Below are positions 63,448 to 64,000 of a DNA stretch of 64,000 nt, in pieces (positions within the stretch are counted from its first letter, which is position 1; each line of letters starts with the position of its first letter). Source of the stretch: Leclercia sp. AS011 (GTDB taxonomy: Bacteria > Pseudomonadota > Gammaproteobacteria > Enterobacterales > Enterobacteriaceae). The position numbers and the translations under genes are program-made. The stretch lies in assembly GCF_037152535.1 (NCBI RefSeq), contig NZ_JBBCMA010000001.1:1736001-1800000 (forward strand), written 5' to 3'. The notes under the pieces are model-generated. The model was given only the letters and a program-made list of their open reading frames with translations, was not told the DNA's origin and did no database searches.

Positions 63448-64000
63448 TCAGGGCGCGGTATGCGACGGCTGCGTGCCCGGACGCGATGGCATAAAGAACA
63501 GCGCCAGCGCCGGAATGAGATAGATAAAGTACACCGCCACTTCGCTGACGCTCGGCGCTTCCTGATAGCCGAAGATCCCTTCGAGCAGGGTGCCGGTCAG
63601 TGAATGGGTCGACAGAACGTTACTGAGATCGAACGCCATGTCCTGGAAATGGTTCCACAGGCCCGCCTCATGGAAGGCGCGGATCGCCCCGGCAGCCAGC
63701 CCGGCGGCCACCAGCAGAATGAACAGGCTGGTCCACTTGAAGAAGACCCCGAGGTTAAGACGGATCCCGCCCCAGTAGAGCAGGAAACCGAGTACCACCG
63801 CGGTGGCGAGACCCAGCATCGCACCCAGCGGCGGCCAGATGCCGACATCCTGCTGGAACGCGGCCAGCAGGAAGAAGACCGACTCCAGCCCTTCACGCGC
63901 CACGGCGAAAAAGACCATCATGATCAGCGCCCAGCCGTGGTGATTGCCCTTCGCCAGGGCGCTGTCCACCGCCTGCTCCAGCTGAACCTTGACGTTACGC
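63448..64000 (-). CDS. efeU: Ferrous iron permease EfeU, 3' part
   Basis: C-terminal ~183 residues of the inner-membrane iron permease of the OFeT/FTR1 family; the 5' end lies beyond the window. REGLE motif present in FFAVAREGLESVFFLL, followed by helices to PSRPGTQPSHTAP. No frameshift is seen in this part, unlike the disrupted E. coli K-12 gene. First gene of efeUOB. Confidence 0.95.
   Translation of the reverse strand, partial: RNVKVQLEQAVDSALAKGNHHGWALIMMVFFAVAREGLESVFFLLAAFQQDVGIWPPLGAMLGLATAVVLGFLLYWGGIRLNLGVFFKWTSLFILLVAAGLAAGAIRAFHEAGLWNHFQDMAFDLSNVLSTHSLTGTLLEGIFGYQEAPSVSEVAVYFIYLIPALALFFMPSRPGTQPSHTAP

Overview
The window is chromosomal DNA from an enteric bacterium of the family Enterobacteriaceae. 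It follows the Escherichia coli K-12 core gene order from fabF through flagellar, opg and csg genes to efeU, read in the opposite orientation. Proteins are close to their E. coli counterparts, but two points of insertion or replacement and the drift between orthologs suggest a relative such as Enterobacter, Lelliottia, Leclercia or Citrobacter. The genus cannot be fixed from sequence reading alone. No phage, transposase, CRISPR array or plasmid gene is visible.

Layout: (1) 1-5600, the fatty-acid/phospholipid cluster rpmF-plsX-fabH-fabD-fabG-acpP-fabF with yceD, all on the minus strand. (2) 5.7-11.1 kb, yceF, rluC and rne with its long autoregulatory leader. (3) 11.1-13.4 kb, a divergent LysR regulator/MFS transporter pair between rne and flgL, where E. 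coli has none. (4) 13.4-25 kb, the flagellar flg cluster: flgBCDEFGHIJ and flgKL on minus, flgAMN on plus, with two clear sigma-28 promoters. (5) 25-40 kb, housekeeping genes murJ, yceM, yceH, rimJ, mdtH, yceB, pyrC, dinI, bssS, solA, yceO, yceJ-yceI, trhO, lpxL, mdtG, mysB, yceK. pyrC carries a PurR-like box and a start-switch leader hairpin, and dinI has a LexA box. (6) 40-45.7 kb, opgG-opgH and divergent opgC (osmoregulated periplasmic glucans). (7) 45.7-52.7 kb, clsC, ymdB, ymdA and both curli operons (csgBAC and csgDEFG) around a 0.75-kb regulatory region with a CsgD box. (8) 52.7-55.6 kb, ycdZ, ycdY, ycdX, ghrA. (9) 55.8-59.6 kb, two identical tRNA-Ser(GGA) genes flanking a lysR/pirin/cysteine-hydrolase cassette. 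(10) 59.5-64 kb, phoH and the ferrous-iron/DyP-peroxidase operon efeU-efeO-efeB, with an ERIC element between efeU and efeO.

The most unusual feature is downstream of the two tRNA-Ser genes. Each is followed by 184-bp units that repeat the last ~22 nt of the tRNA, then a terminator hairpin, then a 116-nt structured segment. Locus 1 has two full units and locus 2 has one plus part of a second. Stems differ between units by compensatory base-pair changes, which suggests conserved RNA structure. The arrangement resembles the repeats after E. coli tyrT (the rtT RNA), but here it sits at a serine tRNA.

Functionally, the window links envelope and surface biology (lipids, lipid A acylation, lipid II flipping, periplasmic glucans, flagella, curli) with RNA decay (RNase E), tRNA modification and iron uptake.
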